Positions 15,680 to 23,782 of a DNA stretch of 64,000 bases are shown here, piece after piece. The DNA is taken from assembly GCA_036389295.1 (NCBI GenBank), contig DASVQB010000024.1, positions 1 to 64,000 on the forward strand. The letters run 5' to 3'. Origin of the DNA: AC-37 sp036389295 (GTDB lineage Bacteria; Actinomycetota; Thermoleophilia; Solirubrobacterales; Thermoleophilaceae). How positions within the stretch are numbered: position 1 is the stretch's first letter; every line of letters starts with the position of its first letter. Position numbers and translations under genes: made by a program. The notes beneath the pieces were generated by a model that worked only from the letters and a program-made list of their open reading frames with translations, had not been told where the DNA came from and did not search any database.

Positions 15680-17332
15680 ATGCCCGACCCCAGCCTGGCT
15701 CGCTTCCGGCGGGCGGTGGCGAGCGCCTGCGCGCAACTCGAGAGCCGGCGCCAGGAGGTCAACGACCTCAACGTGTTCCCCGTCGCCGACGGCGACACCG
15801 GCGACAACATGGCGATGACCCTGCGCGCCGTGCTCGCCGAGCTCGACCGCATGAACGGCCAGGACGTTGACGAGATCGGCCGCGACGAGATCGTCCAGGC
15901 CGTGGCGCGGGCCGCCCTGCTCGGGGCGCGCGGCAACAGCGGCGTGATCCTCTCGCAGATCGTCCGCGGCGCCGCCGAGGAGCTGGCCTCGCGGCCCGGC
16001 GAGCTGGTCGACCCGATCCTCGTGAGCGCCGCCCTCGCCCGCGCCGCCGACGCCGCGTACGCCTCGGTCCGCGACCCGGCCGAGGGCACGATGCTGTCCG
16101 CCGTCAGCGCGATGGCCCACCGCGTGGCGCGGGACCTGGCCCACATGGAGAGGCAGCGGCTCGACCCGGGGGTGGAGCCCGAGGACCAGGACCGGCTGCT
16201 CGCGACGGTGCTCGAGGGCGCGCTCGAGGCGGGCAGCGAGGCCGTCGAGCGCGGCCCCGAGCAGCTCGAGGTGCTGCGCGACGCCGGCGTGGTCGACGCC
16301 GGCGCCTACGGGCTGACGGTGATCATCGCCGGCGTGATCGGCGCCCTGCGCGACGACGCCGCGCCCGAGCTGGAGCACCGAGCGGCGCCGAGTCACGCGC
16401 TCCACCACCCGCACGGCCACGAGTCGAGCCGCTACCGCTACTGCACGAACTTCGCGGTCACCGGCCAGGGCCTCGCGGCGTCGAGCTTCGTCCACCGGCT
16501 CGAGGAGCTGGGCGACTCGGTGCTCGTGGTCGGCGACCCGCACACGCTGAAGGTCCACCTCCACACCGACGACCCCGACCGGGCGGTGGCGGTGTTCGAC
16601 GACGCCGGCGCGGTCTCGCGCCTGGACGTCGCCGACATGCGCGAGCAGATCGCCGAGCGCGACGAGCGACTGGCCGGCGGCGACGGAGCGGCCGCGCCGC
16701 GCGCCCGCTGCGGCGTGGTCGCGGTCGCGAACGGCCCTGGCATCGCGGCGCTCTACGAGGAGCTCGGGGCGCACGTGGTCGACGGCGGGCCGACGCTCAA
16801 CCCCTCGACCTACGACCTCCTCGCGGGCGTTCACGCGGCCAACGCCGACGAGGTCGTCCTGCTGCCGAACAGCCCGAACGTGATCATGGCCGCCGAGCGC
16901 GCCGCGGAGCTGTCCGAGAAGCCCGTCCGCGTGGTGCCCACCCGCTCCCAGCAGGCGGGCGTGCCGGCCCTGCTGGAGCTGGACCGCGACGGCTCCGCGG
17001 ACGACAACGCGGAGGCCCTCGGCGCCGCGATCGCCCGCCTGCGCACCGGCGGCGTGGCCCCTGCCGCCCGCGACGACGCCAAGGGGCGGTTCGCCGCCGG
17101 CGACGCGCTCGCCTACGTGGGCGACGACCTGGTCGCGGCCGGCGAGCCGGGGGAGGTCCTGGCGGCCGCGGTGGCCGGCGTGGCCGACGGCCGGGAGGTG
17201 CTCACCTGCATCGAGGGCCAGGGCGCGCCGCTCGCGCGCGACGCGGTGGAGCGCGCCCTGCCCGACGGCCTCGAGCTCGACTTCCACCGCGGCGGCCAGC
17301 CCGCCTGGTGGTGGCTGCTCTGCGCCGAGTAG
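15680..17332 (+). CDS. FakA-like fatty acid kinase (DAK2/YloV family)
   Basis: About 550 residues: an N-terminal DAK2 (DhaL-like) ATP-binding domain with VFPVADGDTGDNM (32-44) and the ARGNSGVILSQI loop (about 85), and a C-terminal FakA-type domain with LLPNSPNVIMAA (about 390). FakA kinases phosphorylate fatty acids held by a DegV-like FakB partner for entry into phospholipids; no FakB gene is in the window. Two in-frame ATGs compete, at 15674 and 15680. The second stands 6 bases after TAGAAC and gives MPDPSLARF, so it is slightly preferred. Being followed by recG is the common order in Gram-positive bacteria. Confidence 0.86.
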   Translation: MPDPSLARFRRAVASACAQLESRRQEVNDLNVFPVADGDTGDNMAMTLRAVLAELDRMNGQDVDEIGRDEIVQAVARAALLGARGNSGVILSQIVRGAAEELASRPGELVDPILVSAALARAADAAYASVRDPAEGTMLSAVSAMAHRVARDLAHMERQRLDPGVEPEDQDRLLATVLEGALEAGSEAVERGPEQLEVLRDAGVVDAGAYGLTVIIAGVIGALRDDAAPELEHRAAPSHALHHPHGHESSRYRYCTNFAVTGQGLAASSFVHRLEELGDSVLVVGDPHTLKVHLHTDDPDRAVAVFDDAGAVSRLDVADMREQIAERDERLAGGDGAAAPRARCGVVAVANGPGIAALYEELGAHVVDGGPTLNPSTYDLLAGVHAANADEVVLLPNSPNVIMAAERAAELSEKPVRVVPTRSQQAGVPALLELDRDGSADDNAEALGAAIARLRTGGVAPAARDDAKGRFAAGDALAYVGDDLVAAGEPGEVLAAAVAGVADGREVLTCIEGQGAPLARDAVERALPDGLELDFHRGGQPAWWWLLCAE

Positions 17333-17406
17333 GCGCCGGCCGCCGCCGCGCCGGCGAGGCGCCGCCGGGTAGGCGACCACCCCCCGAGTCATGATGTGGG
17401 GCGGCC

Positions 17407-19545
17407 ATGTCCGCCGCCGCACGGCCACTTCGCTTCGCGAGCAGCGAGCCCCTGTCCGACGACGAGCTCGGGTCCGCCGGCCTGCGCTCGATCCCGCGCC
17501 CGTCGCTCCTGGAGCGCCCGCTGGAGGCCCGCTCCAAGCGCACCGCCGCCGCGCTCGAGGCGCTCGGGCTCGAGACCGCCGGCGACGTGCTCGAGCACCT
17601 GCCGTTCCGCCACGAGGACCGCCGCGAGGCGCGGCCGGTCGCGGCCCTCGCGCCCGGCGAGGAGGCCACGGTGATCGTCGACGTCAGGCGGATCGCGAAG
17701 CGGCGCACCCGCCGCGGCCGCCCGCTCGTGGAGGCGACCGTCGCGGACGAGAGCGGCCCGATGAAGGCGATCTGGTTCAACCAGCCGTGGGTGGCGGACA
17801 AGGTCGAGTCGGGCACCCGGCTCGTCCTGCGCGGCAGGCGCGAGCAGCGCAACAGCTTCACGGTGAAGAGCTACGAGATCGCGCCCGCCGTCACCGCGGC
17901 GGACGTCCGGGCGGAGGGGATGACCCCCGTCTACCCCGGCACCGAGGGGATCTCCGCCGACAAGCTGCGCGAGTTCGTCAAGGGGGTGCGGGGCATGGAG
18001 CGGCACGCCGTCGAGATGCTGCCCGCCCGGCTGCGCGTGGAGGAGCGGCTGCCCGAGCGGGCGGCGGCGCTGGCGGCGGTCCACTTCCCGGAGGACCAGT
18101 CGGAGACCGAGCACGCCAGGCGGCGGCTCGCGTTCGAGGAGCTGCTCGCGCTGGAGCTCGCCTACATCGCGCGGAGGCGCGCGCGCGAGGTCGCGTGCAC
18201 CGCGGCCGAGCTCCGGCCCACCGGCGAGCTCGTCGACCCCTGGCGCCGCTCGCTCCCGTTCGAGCCGACCGCCGACCAGCTCCGCGCGACCGCCGACGTG
18301 GACGCGGACCTCGCCACCGGCCGCCCGATGCAGCGCCTGCTGATGGGCGAGGTCGGCTCGGGCAAGACCGTCGTGGCGCTCCACGCGATGCTGAGGGCGG
18401 TCGAGAACGGGTGCCAGGCGGCGCTGATGGCGCCCACCGAGACGCTCGCCGAGCAGCACCTCGCCACGCTCGACCGGCTGCTCGGCGGCCACGTGCCGAT
18501 CGAGCTCCTGACCGGCTCGATCCCCGCCGCGCGCCGCCGCGACCTGCTCGCCCGGCTCGCCACCGGCGAGCTGGGGATCGTCGTGGGCACGCACGCGCTG
18601 ATCGAGGCGGGCGTCGACTTCCGCGACCTCGCCGTGGTCGTGGTCGACGAGCAGCACCGCTTCGGGGTCCGCCAGCGCGCCGCCCTCGAGGCCAAGGCGC
18701 CCGAGGGGCTCTCGCCGCACGTGCTGCACCTCACGGCCACGCCGATCCCGCGCACCCTGCGCCTCACGACCTACGGCGACCTCGACGTGACCGAGCTGCG
18801 CGAGCTGCCCGCCGGCCGCCGGCCGGTCGCGACCCACGTGGTCGACGGCGCCGCCGCGCGCCGGCGCGCGTACGAGCGGGCGCGCGAGGAGATCGCGGCC
18901 GGGCGGCAGGCGTTCGTGGTCTGCCCGCTCGTGGAGGAGTCGGAGGCCCTCCAGGCGCGGGCGGCCACGGTCGAGGCGGAGCGGCTCGCGGCCACCGAGT
19001 TCCGCCACCAGCGCGTGGAGCTGCTCCACGGTCAGATGCCCGCCGCCCGGAAGGCCGAGGCGATGCGCACGTTCGCGTCGGGCGAGGCCGAGGTGCTGGT
19101 CGCCACGAGCGTGATCGAGGTCGGGATCGACGTGCCGAACGCCACGGTGATGATCGTCGAGGCCGCCGAGCGCTACGGCATCTCGCAGCTCCACCAGCTC
19201 CGCGGTCGGGTGGGGCGGGGCGCCCACGGCGGCATCTGCATCCTGTTCGGCGACCCCGCCGCGCCGCGGCTCGCCGCGCTGGCCGAGGAGTCCGACGGCT
19301 TCCGGCTCGCGGAGGTCGACCTCCGGATCAGGGGCTTCGGCGAGCTGCTGGGCACCCGCCAGCACGGGCTGCCGTCGCTGCGGGTGGCCCGGCTGCCCGA
19401 CGACGAGCCGCTGCTCGAGCGAGCCCGGCGCAGGGCGTTCGACGCGCTCGACGCCGACCCCGGCCTCGAGGCGCCCGAGCACGCGCTGCTGCGGGCGGAC
19501 GCCGCCGCGCGCTTCGGGTCGGAGCGCGAGCCGATCCCGGCCTGA
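17407..19545 (+). CDS. recG: ATP-dependent DNA helicase RecG
   Basis: 712 residues. Reverses stalled forks and branch-migrates recombination junctions. The order is an N-terminal wedge (OB) domain (about 55-175), helicase domain 1 with Walker A MGEVGSGKT (about 316) and the DEQH box VVDEQHRFGVRQR (about 412), then helicase domain 2 with VIEVGIDVPNA and QLRGRVGRG (about 600). Length and motifs are normal. Its TGA overlaps an ATG (TGATG) that opens a 17-codon mini-frame leading to rsmD. Confidence 0.95.
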   Translation: MSAAARPLRFASSEPLSDDELGSAGLRSIPRPSLLERPLEARSKRTAAALEALGLETAGDVLEHLPFRHEDRREARPVAALAPGEEATVIVDVRRIAKRRTRRGRPLVEATVADESGPMKAIWFNQPWVADKVESGTRLVLRGRREQRNSFTVKSYEIAPAVTAADVRAEGMTPVYPGTEGISADKLREFVKGVRGMERHAVEMLPARLRVEERLPERAAALAAVHFPEDQSETEHARRRLAFEELLALELAYIARRRAREVACTAAELRPTGELVDPWRRSLPFEPTADQLRATADVDADLATGRPMQRLLMGEVGSGKTVVALHAMLRAVENGCQAALMAPTETLAEQHLATLDRLLGGHVPIELLTGSIPAARRRDLLARLATGELGIVVGTHALIEAGVDFRDLAVVVVDEQHRFGVRQRAALEAKAPEGLSPHVLHLTATPIPRTLRLTTYGDLDVTELRELPAGRRPVATHVVDGAAARRRAYERAREEIAAGRQAFVVCPLVEESEALQARAATVEAERLAATEFRHQRVELLHGQMPAARKAEAMRTFASGEAEVLVATSVIEVGIDVPNATVMIVEAAERYGISQLHQLRGRVGRGAHGGICILFGDPAAPRLAALAEESDGFRLAEVDLRIRGFGELLGTRQHGLPSLRVARLPDDEPLLERARRRAFDALDADPGLEAPEHALLRADAAARFGSEREPIPA

Positions 19546-19598
19546 TGCGCGCCGGCGCCCGCGCCGCCCGGGCGGCCCGCGACGGCGGGACGGCCTGA
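19545..19598 (+). other. 17-codon mini-ORF linking recG and rsmD
   Basis: ATG at 19545 overlaps the recG stop (TGATG); the frame encodes MRAGARAARAARDGGTA and ends with a TGA whose last base is the A of the rsmD ATG (again TGATG). The bases around both junctions are the same (GGCCTGATGCGCG), so it looks like a duplication of the junction. It may only serve to pass ribosomes from recG to rsmD. No claim that the peptide has a function. Confidence 0.35.
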
Positions 19599-20134
19599 TG
19601 CGCGTCGTCGCAGGAGCCTTCGGAGGCCGCCCGCTCAAGGCCCCGCCGGGCCGCCGAACCCGGCCCACGGCCGACCGCGTCCGCGAAGCGCTGTTCTCGA
19701 TCCTCGGCCCGCTCGACGGCGCCCGCGCGGCCGACCTGTTCGCCGGCTCCGGGGCGCTCGGCATCGAGGCGCTCTCGCGCGGCGCCGCCTCGGCCACGTT
19801 CGTCGAGCGCGACCGCCGGGCGGCCGCGACGATCCGCGAGAACCTCCTCGCGATCGGCGCCCAGGACCGCGCCACCGTGGTCGCCCGCGACGCCCTGCGC
19901 TGGCTGGCGAGCGCCGCGGACGGGCCCGCCTACGACCTCGTCCTGCTCGACCCCCCATATGATTCGGCGCACCGGCTGGCGGGACCGCTCTCCGAGCGGC
20001 TGCCGGCCGTCCTCGCTCCGAACGCGATCGTCGTGTCCGAGTCAGACAAGCGCAACCCACTCAACCTCGACCTGCCGCTCGACGGCGAGCGGGCCTACGG
20101 CGACACCAGGATCGCCGTCCACCGTGCCGGCTAG
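19598..20134 (+). CDS. rsmD: 16S rRNA m2G966 methyltransferase
   Basis: 178 residues. The start MRVVAGAFGGRPLKAP is typical of RsmD, with the SAM loop LFAGSGALGIEALSRGA (about 48-64) and catalytic LLDPPYDS (about 118-125). It modifies guanine 966 of 16S rRNA. It is followed by coaD with an 11-base overlap, the near-universal rsmD-coaD pair. Confidence 0.95.
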   Translation: MRVVAGAFGGRPLKAPPGRRTRPTADRVREALFSILGPLDGARAADLFAGSGALGIEALSRGAASATFVERDRRAAATIRENLLAIGAQDRATVVARDALRWLASAADGPAYDLVLLDPPYDSAHRLAGPLSERLPAVLAPNAIVVSESDKRNPLNLDLPLDGERAYGDTRIAVHRAG

Positions 20135-20621
20135 GAAGGGGACGGTCGTGTGCCCGGGCACCTACGACCCGGTGACCCTCGGCCACATCGACATCGTCGA
20201 GCGCACGGCGAAGGTGTTCGAGCGCGTGATAGTCGCGGTTGTGAACCAGCCGGTCCGCAAGCAGAAGACGGTCTTCGAGGCCGAGGAGCGCGTCTCGTTC
20301 ATCCAGGAGGAGGTCGCGCGGCTGTCCAACGTCGAGGTGAAGGCGTTCGACACCCTGCTCGTGGACTTCGCGCGCGAGCACGGCGCGGTCGCGATCGTGA
20401 AGGGGCTTCGCGCCATCTCGGACTTCGAGTACGAGTTCGAGATGAACCAGCTCAACCGCAAGATGGCGCCCGACATCGAGAGCATCTACATGTTCTCCTC
20501 GCCGCAGTACACGTTCCTGAGCTCCAGCGGGGTCAAGGAGCTTGCGATGTTCGGCGGCGACCTGTCAGGCTTGGTCTCGGAACGGGTCGCCGCACGCTTG
20601 GAGGAAGCTCTCAAGCGCTGA
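20124..20621 (+). CDS. coaD: Phosphopantetheine adenylyltransferase
   Basis: 165 residues from the GTG at 20124. Adds AMP to phosphopantetheine to give dephospho-CoA. The nucleotidyltransferase signature CPGTYDPVTLGHIDI (about 10-24, with GTYD in place of the usual GSFD), RAISDFEYEFEMNQLN (about 90) and FLSSSGVKELA (about 130) are all present. It overlaps rsmD by 11 bases. Confidence 0.95.
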   Translation: MPARKGTVVCPGTYDPVTLGHIDIVERTAKVFERVIVAVVNQPVRKQKTVFEAEERVSFIQEEVARLSNVEVKAFDTLLVDFAREHGAVAIVKGLRAISDFEYEFEMNQLNRKMAPDIESIYMFSSPQYTFLSSSGVKELAMFGGDLSGLVSERVAARLEEALKR

Positions 20622-20637
20622 CGAACTGAGGTTCACC

Positions 20638-21099
20638 ATGGACGTCCTCGTCCTGATCGACAAGCTCGACGACACAATCCACAATGCCAAGCCGTTCCCG
20701 CTCACGGACCAGGTGCGCGTGGACAAGGAGGAGGTCTACGACATCCTCGACCAGATGCGCGCCACGATCCCCGAGGAGATCAAGCAGGCGCGCTGGATCG
20801 TCAAGGAGCGGCAGGAGATGCTGGCCGAGGCCAAGCGCGAGGCCGAGCGGATCCTCAAGGAGGCGCGCGACGAGCAGGCGCGGCTGATCTCCAGCGAGGA
20901 GGTCGTCAAGCAGGCCGAGCGCCAGGCCGAGGACATCGTCGAGGAGGCGCGCACGCGCGAGCGGGAGATCCGCCTCGGCGCCGAGGACTACGCCGACGAC
21001 ATCCTCAACACCCTCGAGGTGAACCTCCAGAAGTTCACGGCCGCCGTGCAGCGCGGCCGCGACCGGCTCGCCGGCCGGGAAGAGGCCGAGGTCTCCTAG
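20638..21099 (+). CDS. SepIVA-like coiled-coil division protein
   Basis: 153 residues: a short N-terminal segment (MDVLVLIDKLDDTIHNAKPF) with the LT-Q-V-V-EEVYDILDQMR pattern of DivIVA-related proteins, then a long, charged coiled coil (about 45-140). The gene lies between coaD and DUF177-rpmF-rnc. That matches the locus of mycobacterial SepIVA, a DivIVA-domain septation factor, so an orthologue is likely. In databases such proteins are often labelled only as ATPase or hypothetical. An AACTGAGG run lies a few bases before the ATG. Confidence 0.75.
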   Translation: MDVLVLIDKLDDTIHNAKPFPLTDQVRVDKEEVYDILDQMRATIPEEIKQARWIVKERQEMLAEAKREAERILKEARDEQARLISSEEVVKQAERQAEDIVEEARTREREIRLGAEDYADDILNTLEVNLQKFTAAVQRGRDRLAGREEAEVS

Positions 21100-21125
21100 C
21101 GGCGTCGGCCGCCGGCCGCCCGGGC

Positions 21126-21740
21126 CTACGCCCGCGGGCGCTCGTCGACCCGCTCGATCCAGGCCGCGAGGCGCGGCCGCCCGGACACCGACTGGTGCTC
21201 GTCGAGGATGCGGTGGAAGAGCTCGTCGTCGGCCGGGTCCCGCCTCAGCGCGTACTTGAGGAACGGGAAGGCGACGCAGTCGGCGGCCGAGAGCTCGTCG
21301 CCCATGAGGTGGTCGCGGCCGGCGAGCATCGCCTCGAACCGGTCGAGGGCGACCGCCATCGCGCTCGAGTGGGCCGCGATCGCCGCGCGGTCCGGCTCGT
21401 CCTCGCCCAGCTCCGCCTCGATCGCGTTCGGCCACCGCTTCCAGACCTGGTTGAACCAGTCCACGAACAGGTCCGTCTCCGCCCGGCGCGCCTCGTCGCG
21501 CGGGAACAGCGGCGGGTCCGGCGCGCGCACCTCCAGGTGCCGCAGGATCTCGGTGGAGTCGACCACCACCCGGTCGCCGTCCTCGATCACCGGCACCAGG
21601 CCCTGGCCGCTCACGCGCTCGACCGCGCTGCGGTCGGAGTACTCGATCCAGACCGAGTCGGCCTCGAGGCCCTTGAACGCGAGGGCGAGCGCCACGCGCT
21701 CGCAGTTGGTCGAGAAGCGGGCTCGGTAGAGACGCACCAC
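21126..21740 (-). CDS. Glutathione S-transferase-like protein
   Basis: 204 residues with an N-terminal thioredoxin-like domain (YRARFSTNCERVALALAFKGL, then VPVIEDGDRVVVDSTEILRHLE at about 49-70) and an all-helical C-terminal domain. It belongs to the GST family; actinobacteria usually lack glutathione, so the thiol partner may be mycothiol or none. It is inserted in opposite orientation inside an otherwise collinear operon (coaD, SepIVA-like, then DUF177, rpmF, plsX). Start is the GTG at 21740 or the next GTG at 21737. Confidence 0.83.
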   Translation of the reverse strand: MVRLYRARFSTNCERVALALAFKGLEADSVWIEYSDRSAVERVSGQGLVPVIEDGDRVVVDSTEILRHLEVRAPDPPLFPRDEARRAETDLFVDWFNQVWKRWPNAIEAELGEDEPDRAAIAAHSSAMAVALDRFEAMLAGRDHLMGDELSAADCVAFPFLKYALRRDPADDELFHRILDEHQSVSGRPRLAAWIERVDERPRA

Positions 21741-21747
21741 GACGCGA

Positions 21748-21757
21748 AAGCTACCCT
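21748..21757. promoter_or_regulatory. Overlapping divergent -10 boxes (GST / DUF177)
   Basis: AAGCTACCCT reads TAGCTT on the minus strand (21753-21748, 7 bases before the GST GTG) and TACCCT on the plus strand (21752-21757, 6 bases before the DUF177 ATG). The two hexamers share the central TA, so one short site may start transcription in both directions. Confidence 0.5.
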
Positions 21758-21763
21758 CGCGGC

Positions 21764-22279
21764 ATGGCCCAGCGAACCGACGTCTTCGACCTCGGGAGGC
21801 TGGTCCTGGCCTCCGGCGGAGGCCGCCGGGTCGAGCTGCGGGTGCAGGTCGACACGCTCGACTTCGGCGGCCAGTCGTACGCCGTGTCGGACGGGCTGAC
21901 CCCCGTGCTGCTGGACGCGACCCGGACCCGCGCCGGCTACGCGCTCAGGCTGCGCTACGAGGCCACGCTCGACGGCCCGTCCATGCGCTGCCTCGAGGAC
22001 GCGCGCGCGGCGGTGGCGGTCGACGCCAGCGAGGTCGACCAGCCCGGCGGCGGCGAGGACCTGCGCTCGCCGTACCTGACGGGGGACGAGCTCGACGTGC
22101 GGGCCTGGGCGCGCGACGCCCTCGTCCTCGCGCTGCCGGTCCAGATCGTCTGCCGCGACGACTGCCTCGGACTGTGCCCCACCTGCGGGGCCAACCTGAA
22201 CGAGGCCGGCCCCGACCACGGCCACGAGCCCGAGCCCGACCCGCGCTGGGCGAAGCTCGGCGAGCTGCGGCTCGAGTAG
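21764..22279 (+). CDS. DUF177 (YceD) family protein
   Basis: 171 residues of the YceD/DUF177 family, almost always encoded directly before rpmF. The C-terminal hallmark CRDDCLGLCPTCGANLN (about 126-142) with four Cys is present. The family is linked to 23S rRNA maturation in plants and bacteria, but its biochemical role is not settled. rpmF follows after 50 bases and has its own -10 box. Confidence 0.92.
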   Translation: MAQRTDVFDLGRLVLASGGGRRVELRVQVDTLDFGGQSYAVSDGLTPVLLDATRTRAGYALRLRYEATLDGPSMRCLEDARAAVAVDASEVDQPGGGEDLRSPYLTGDELDVRAWARDALVLALPVQIVCRDDCLGLCPTCGANLNEAGPDHGHEPEPDPRWAKLGELRLE

Positions 22280-22314
22280 GCGTCCGGGGCCGGTCCGGCC
22301 GGCCGCCGCGGCGC

Positions 22315-22320
22315 TAGACT
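22315..22320 (+). promoter_or_regulatory. -10 box TAGACT for rpmF
   Basis: TAGACT ends 9 bases before the ATG of rpmF; the spacer (CGGCCGCCG) has no ribosome binding site. Leaderless promoter inferred. Confidence 0.55.
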
Positions 22321-22329
22321 CGGCCGCCG

Positions 22330-22524
22330 ATGGCGGTCCCGAAGCAGAAGCAGTCGCACGCGCGCACGAGCAAGCGGCGCTCGCAGCACAAGATCCAGCC
22401 GCCGCGGCTGCGGGCCTGCCCGCAGTGCCACACGCCGCGGCTCCCGCACCGCGTCTGCCCGGTCTGCGGCACGTACCGCGGCAGGGAGGTCGCGGTGCCC
22501 GAGGGGCCGGACCTCTCCGGCTGA
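22330..22524 (+). CDS. rpmF: 50S ribosomal protein L32
   Basis: 64 residues. MAVPKQKQSHARTSKRRSQHK is the L32 start, and two CxxC pairs (CPQC about 30, CPVC about 43) bind zinc. It is co-oriented with plsX, 7 bases downstream, as in most bacteria. Confidence 0.96.
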   Translation: MAVPKQKQSHARTSKRRSQHKIQPPRLRACPQCHTPRLPHRVCPVCGTYRGREVAVPEGPDLSG

Positions 22525-22531
22525 CCCGCGC

Positions 22532-23527
22532 GTGATCGCGCTCGACGCGAACGGGGCGGACCGCGGGCCGGGGAACGTGGCCGAGGGCGGCCGCCTCGCC
22601 GGCGTCCCGGTGACCCTCTTCGGCCCGGCGGCCGAGCTCAGCGGGTTCGAGAACGTGGTCGACGCGCCGGTAGCGGTGACCAACGACGAGGACCCCGCCC
22701 GCGGCGTCCGGTCGAAGCCCGACGCGTCGATCGTCCAGGCCGCGAAGGCGGTGGCCGCCGGCCGCGCCGGCGCGTTCGTCACGCCCGGCAACACCGGCGC
22801 CGCGCTGGCGGCCGGGCTGTTCCATCTGAAGCGCATGCACGGCGTCCACCGGCCTGCCGTCGCCGTGCGGGTGCCGGTCCCCGGCCGCGCGGTGCTGCTG
22901 CTCGACGCCGGCGCGAACCTCGAGTCGCGGCCCGAGTGGCTCGTCCAGTTCGCCTACCTCGGCGCCGCGTACGCCGAGGCGGTCCACGGCGTGAAGCGCG
23001 CTCGGGTCGGGCTCCTGTCGGTCGGCGAGGAGGCCAAGAAGGGGACCGAGCCGGTCGTCGAGGCCAACCGGGTCCTGTCGGAGGGCCCGCTCGACTTCGC
23101 GGGGAACGTCGAGGGGACGGACATCACCGGCGGCTCGGTCGACGTCGTCGTGACCGACGGGTTCACCGGCAACGTCGCGCTCAAGACGATGGAGGGCACG
23201 GCGACCACGGTCATGCGGGCGATCCGCGACGCGGTCCGGTCGGGGCCGGTCTCGACGCTCGGCGGCATGCTGATCCGCGGCAAGGTGGGCCGGCTGCGCG
23301 GCGAGTTCGACCAGGACTCGGTCGGGGCCGGGATCCTGCTGGGCCTGCGGGGCGTGGCGATGGTCACGCACGGCAACGCGACGCCGGCCGGGGTCGCCGC
23401 CGCGGTGCGCGCCGCCCACCGCGCGGTGGAGGAGGGCGTCGTGGAGCGGACCCAGGCGGCGCTCGAGGCGAGCGGCGCGCTCGATTCCGCGTCCGCACCC
23501 GCTGTTAGCGTCGGGGGACGGTCATGA
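22532..23527 (+). CDS. plsX: Phosphate acyltransferase PlsX
   Basis: 331 residues. Converts acyl-ACP to acyl-phosphate for phospholipid synthesis. Family landmarks are IALDANGADRGP at the start (ANGAD in place of the usual MGGD), SKPDASIVQAAKAV and FVTPGNTGAALAAG (about 65-95), DAGANLESRPEWLVQFA and VVVTDGFTGNVALKTMEG (about 210). The GTG at 22532 gives the expected length. It overlaps acpP by four bases (ATGA). Confidence 0.95.
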   Translation: MIALDANGADRGPGNVAEGGRLAGVPVTLFGPAAELSGFENVVDAPVAVTNDEDPARGVRSKPDASIVQAAKAVAAGRAGAFVTPGNTGAALAAGLFHLKRMHGVHRPAVAVRVPVPGRAVLLLDAGANLESRPEWLVQFAYLGAAYAEAVHGVKRARVGLLSVGEEAKKGTEPVVEANRVLSEGPLDFAGNVEGTDITGGSVDVVVTDGFTGNVALKTMEGTATTVMRAIRDAVRSGPVSTLGGMLIRGKVGRLRGEFDQDSVGAGILLGLRGVAMVTHGNATPAGVAAAVRAAHRAVEEGVVERTQAALEASGALDSASAPAVSVGGRS

Positions 23528-23778
23528 CCAGGGAGGAGGTGTTCGCACGGGTGAGGGATCACCTATCCGCCGAGCTGCGGGTGGACGCCTCCACGATCGA
23601 GGACGGGACGCGCTTCAGGGACGACCTCCGCGCCGACTCGCTCCACCTGGTCGAGCTGATGGTCGAGCTGGAGGACAGCTACGGCATCCGGATCCCCGAC
23701 GACGAGGCAGCGCGCATCGAGACGGTCGGCCAGGTGGTCGACTTCGTCGCGTCGCGGGTGCCCGAGAAGGCGTCCTGA
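23524..23778 (+). CDS. acpP: Acyl carrier protein
   Basis: 84 residues, acidic and helical. The phosphopantetheine serine is in ADSLHLVELMVELED (about 39), one residue different from the common DSLDxVEL (His replaces Asp). It carries growing fatty acyl chains and would supply PlsX. The ATG overlaps the plsX stop. The next gene, rnc, has no ordinary start codon after it. Confidence 0.94.
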   Translation: MTREEVFARVRDHLSAELRVDASTIEDGTRFRDDLRADSLHLVELMVELEDSYGIRIPDDEAARIETVGQVVDFVASRVPEKAS

Positions 23779-23782
23779 AGAG

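Noticed and set aside
17389..19875. Very long open frame antisense to recG
   Set aside because: A GC-driven shadow: Arg/Ala/Gly-rich translation with no family resemblance, while recG on the plus strand has all helicase motifs.
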